Assembly: GCA_023392645.1 (NCBI GenBank)
Contig: JAEVYR010000173.1
Span: 1 to 6,460, forward strand
Length of the DNA: 6,460 bases
Direction of reading: 5' to 3'
From: Chloroflexota bacterium
GTDB lineage: Bacteria > Chloroflexota > Chloroflexia > Thermomicrobiales > UBA6265
Both the position numbers and the translations under genes were made by a program. The notes under the pieces were generated by a model that saw only the letters and a program-made list of their open reading frames with translations, was not told the DNA's origin and did no database searches. Shown in pieces: positions 6,161-6,460 of this stretch (within the stretch, counting starts at the first letter, position 1; every line of letters begins with the position of its first letter).

Positions 6161-6295
6161 GGTGTCTCCTCGGTAACGACCACGATGTCGAATGCGAGCT
6201 CATCACGTCTCGGGCGCGCCGAGCGGCTTGCGGCCGGCGGCTTCCGTCTGTGTGGTGATGATCATGCCCGAACTTCCCGATGGAGACATCAGTAT

Positions 6296-6331
6296 TCCTA
6301 CGTATCTTTCACGGCGAGGCGATACGTAGGA
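6296..6331. promoter_or_regulatory. Perfect inverted repeat with two TACGTA sites upstream of the 408-aa gene
   Basis: TCCTACGTATC (6296-6306) and GATACGTAGGA (6321-6331) are perfect reverse complements across a 14-nt spacer. Each arm contains the palindrome TACGTA, and the two palindromes are centred 24 bp apart. It lies about 135 nt upstream of the ATG at 6160. It could be a tandem operator for a dimeric regulator or an RNA hairpin in the leader or at the end of an upstream transcript; the arms are AT-richer than their surroundings and no T tract follows. Confidence 0.5.
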
Positions 6332-6401
6332 TGGGAACGGGCCGCGTACGCAACAACCCCGACGCGTAAGCCGGGAATGCGGCGCATCGAGGTCGTGAGG
6401 A

Positions 6402-6434
6402 GGGGTGGGGGCGGCGGGGGTGGGGGGGGGGGGG
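6402..6434 (+). other. Putative G-quadruplex and G13 homopolymer
   Basis: The plus strand reads G4-T-G5-CGGC-G5-T-G13, four G runs with loops of 1, 4 and 1 nt, which fits the canonical intramolecular G-quadruplex pattern. The minus strand is the matching C tract. A 13-base homopolymer is prone to replication slippage and also to sequencing error, so its exact length is doubtful. Confidence 0.5.
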
Positions 6435-6460
6435 CGCGACGAGCCGGTCGATCTCGTCCA

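Larger units (their letters stand above)
6161..6460. other. Upstream region of the 408-aa gene; no gene supported
   Basis: These 300 nt hold the ribosome site of the 408-aa gene (GAGGAG, 6171-6166), an inverted repeat (6296-6331) and a G-rich tract (6402-6434), described separately. A weak -10-like AATACT (minus, 6296-6291) lies beside the inverted repeat but has no convincing -35. On the minus strand a frame is open from the window edge (reading DEIDRLVA then a proline run from the poly-C) to a TGA at 6311-6309. It might be the tail of an upstream gene, but its low-complexity content gives no support. Confidence 0.4.

Noticed and set aside
6309..6458. Possible C-terminal end of a minus-strand gene entering from the right edge (DEIDRLVA...)
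   Set aside because: Only eight ordinary residues precede a proline run produced by poly-C, followed by sequence without coding character. The frame may be disturbed by homopolymer error, so a gene cannot be supported.

Overview
The window is GC-rich bacterial DNA with five protein-coding genes, all read on the minus strand, so biological order runs from high to low coordinates. The composition, GTG and ATG starts behind strong GGAGG-type ribosome binding sites, and exported proteins with Thr/Pro/Glu tracts such as 'ATPVATP' and 'TETPVATET' resemble Chloroflexota of the Thermomicrobia/Sphaerobacter type. That assignment is inference from style; no marker gene is present.

Layout in transcription order. 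(1) 6460-6161: window edge and leader, with a G13 run and putative G-quadruplex (6402-6434) and a perfect 11-bp inverted repeat built on two TACGTA sites (6296-6331). (2) 6160-4934: exported two-domain protein of 408 aa with a QQPxQ linker, followed by hairpin 4909-4872. (3) 4681-4058: exported single-domain protein of 207 aa, with a sigma70-like promoter at 4833-4805 and a strong 14-bp hairpin terminator at 4029-3994. (4) 3855-3391 and 3391-2147: translationally coupled pair (TGATG) encoding a 4-TM and a 12-TM membrane protein that resemble heme-copper oxidase subunit I/NnrS proteins; an operator-like dyad lies upstream. (5) 1949-51: exported three-domain protein of 632 aa, with Thr/Glu/Pro-rich linkers and a C-terminal DUF4352-like module.

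The main observation is that the three exported proteins are related. By eye they hold five copies of one domain of about 150 residues: two in the 632-aa protein, one in the 207-aa protein, two in the 408-aa protein. The domain starts with a G-x-W segment, has a central 'F..gff...ga..v' block and an 'nG..Wk.Yt...' block, then a 'G.yV.t.l.a' strand, and ends in 'i.lnG....l.gvd'. The layout is compatible with a PsbP/Mog1-like alpha/beta fold, but that is a hypothesis. The copies are joined by different low-complexity linkers, and each protein has a signal peptide ending AxA|Q, so all act outside the membrane. The exported genes appear to be separate transcription units around the respiratory-type membrane operon. 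A functional link between the exported family and the membrane pair is suggested only by proximity. No mobile element, tRNA, rRNA or CRISPR array was seen.
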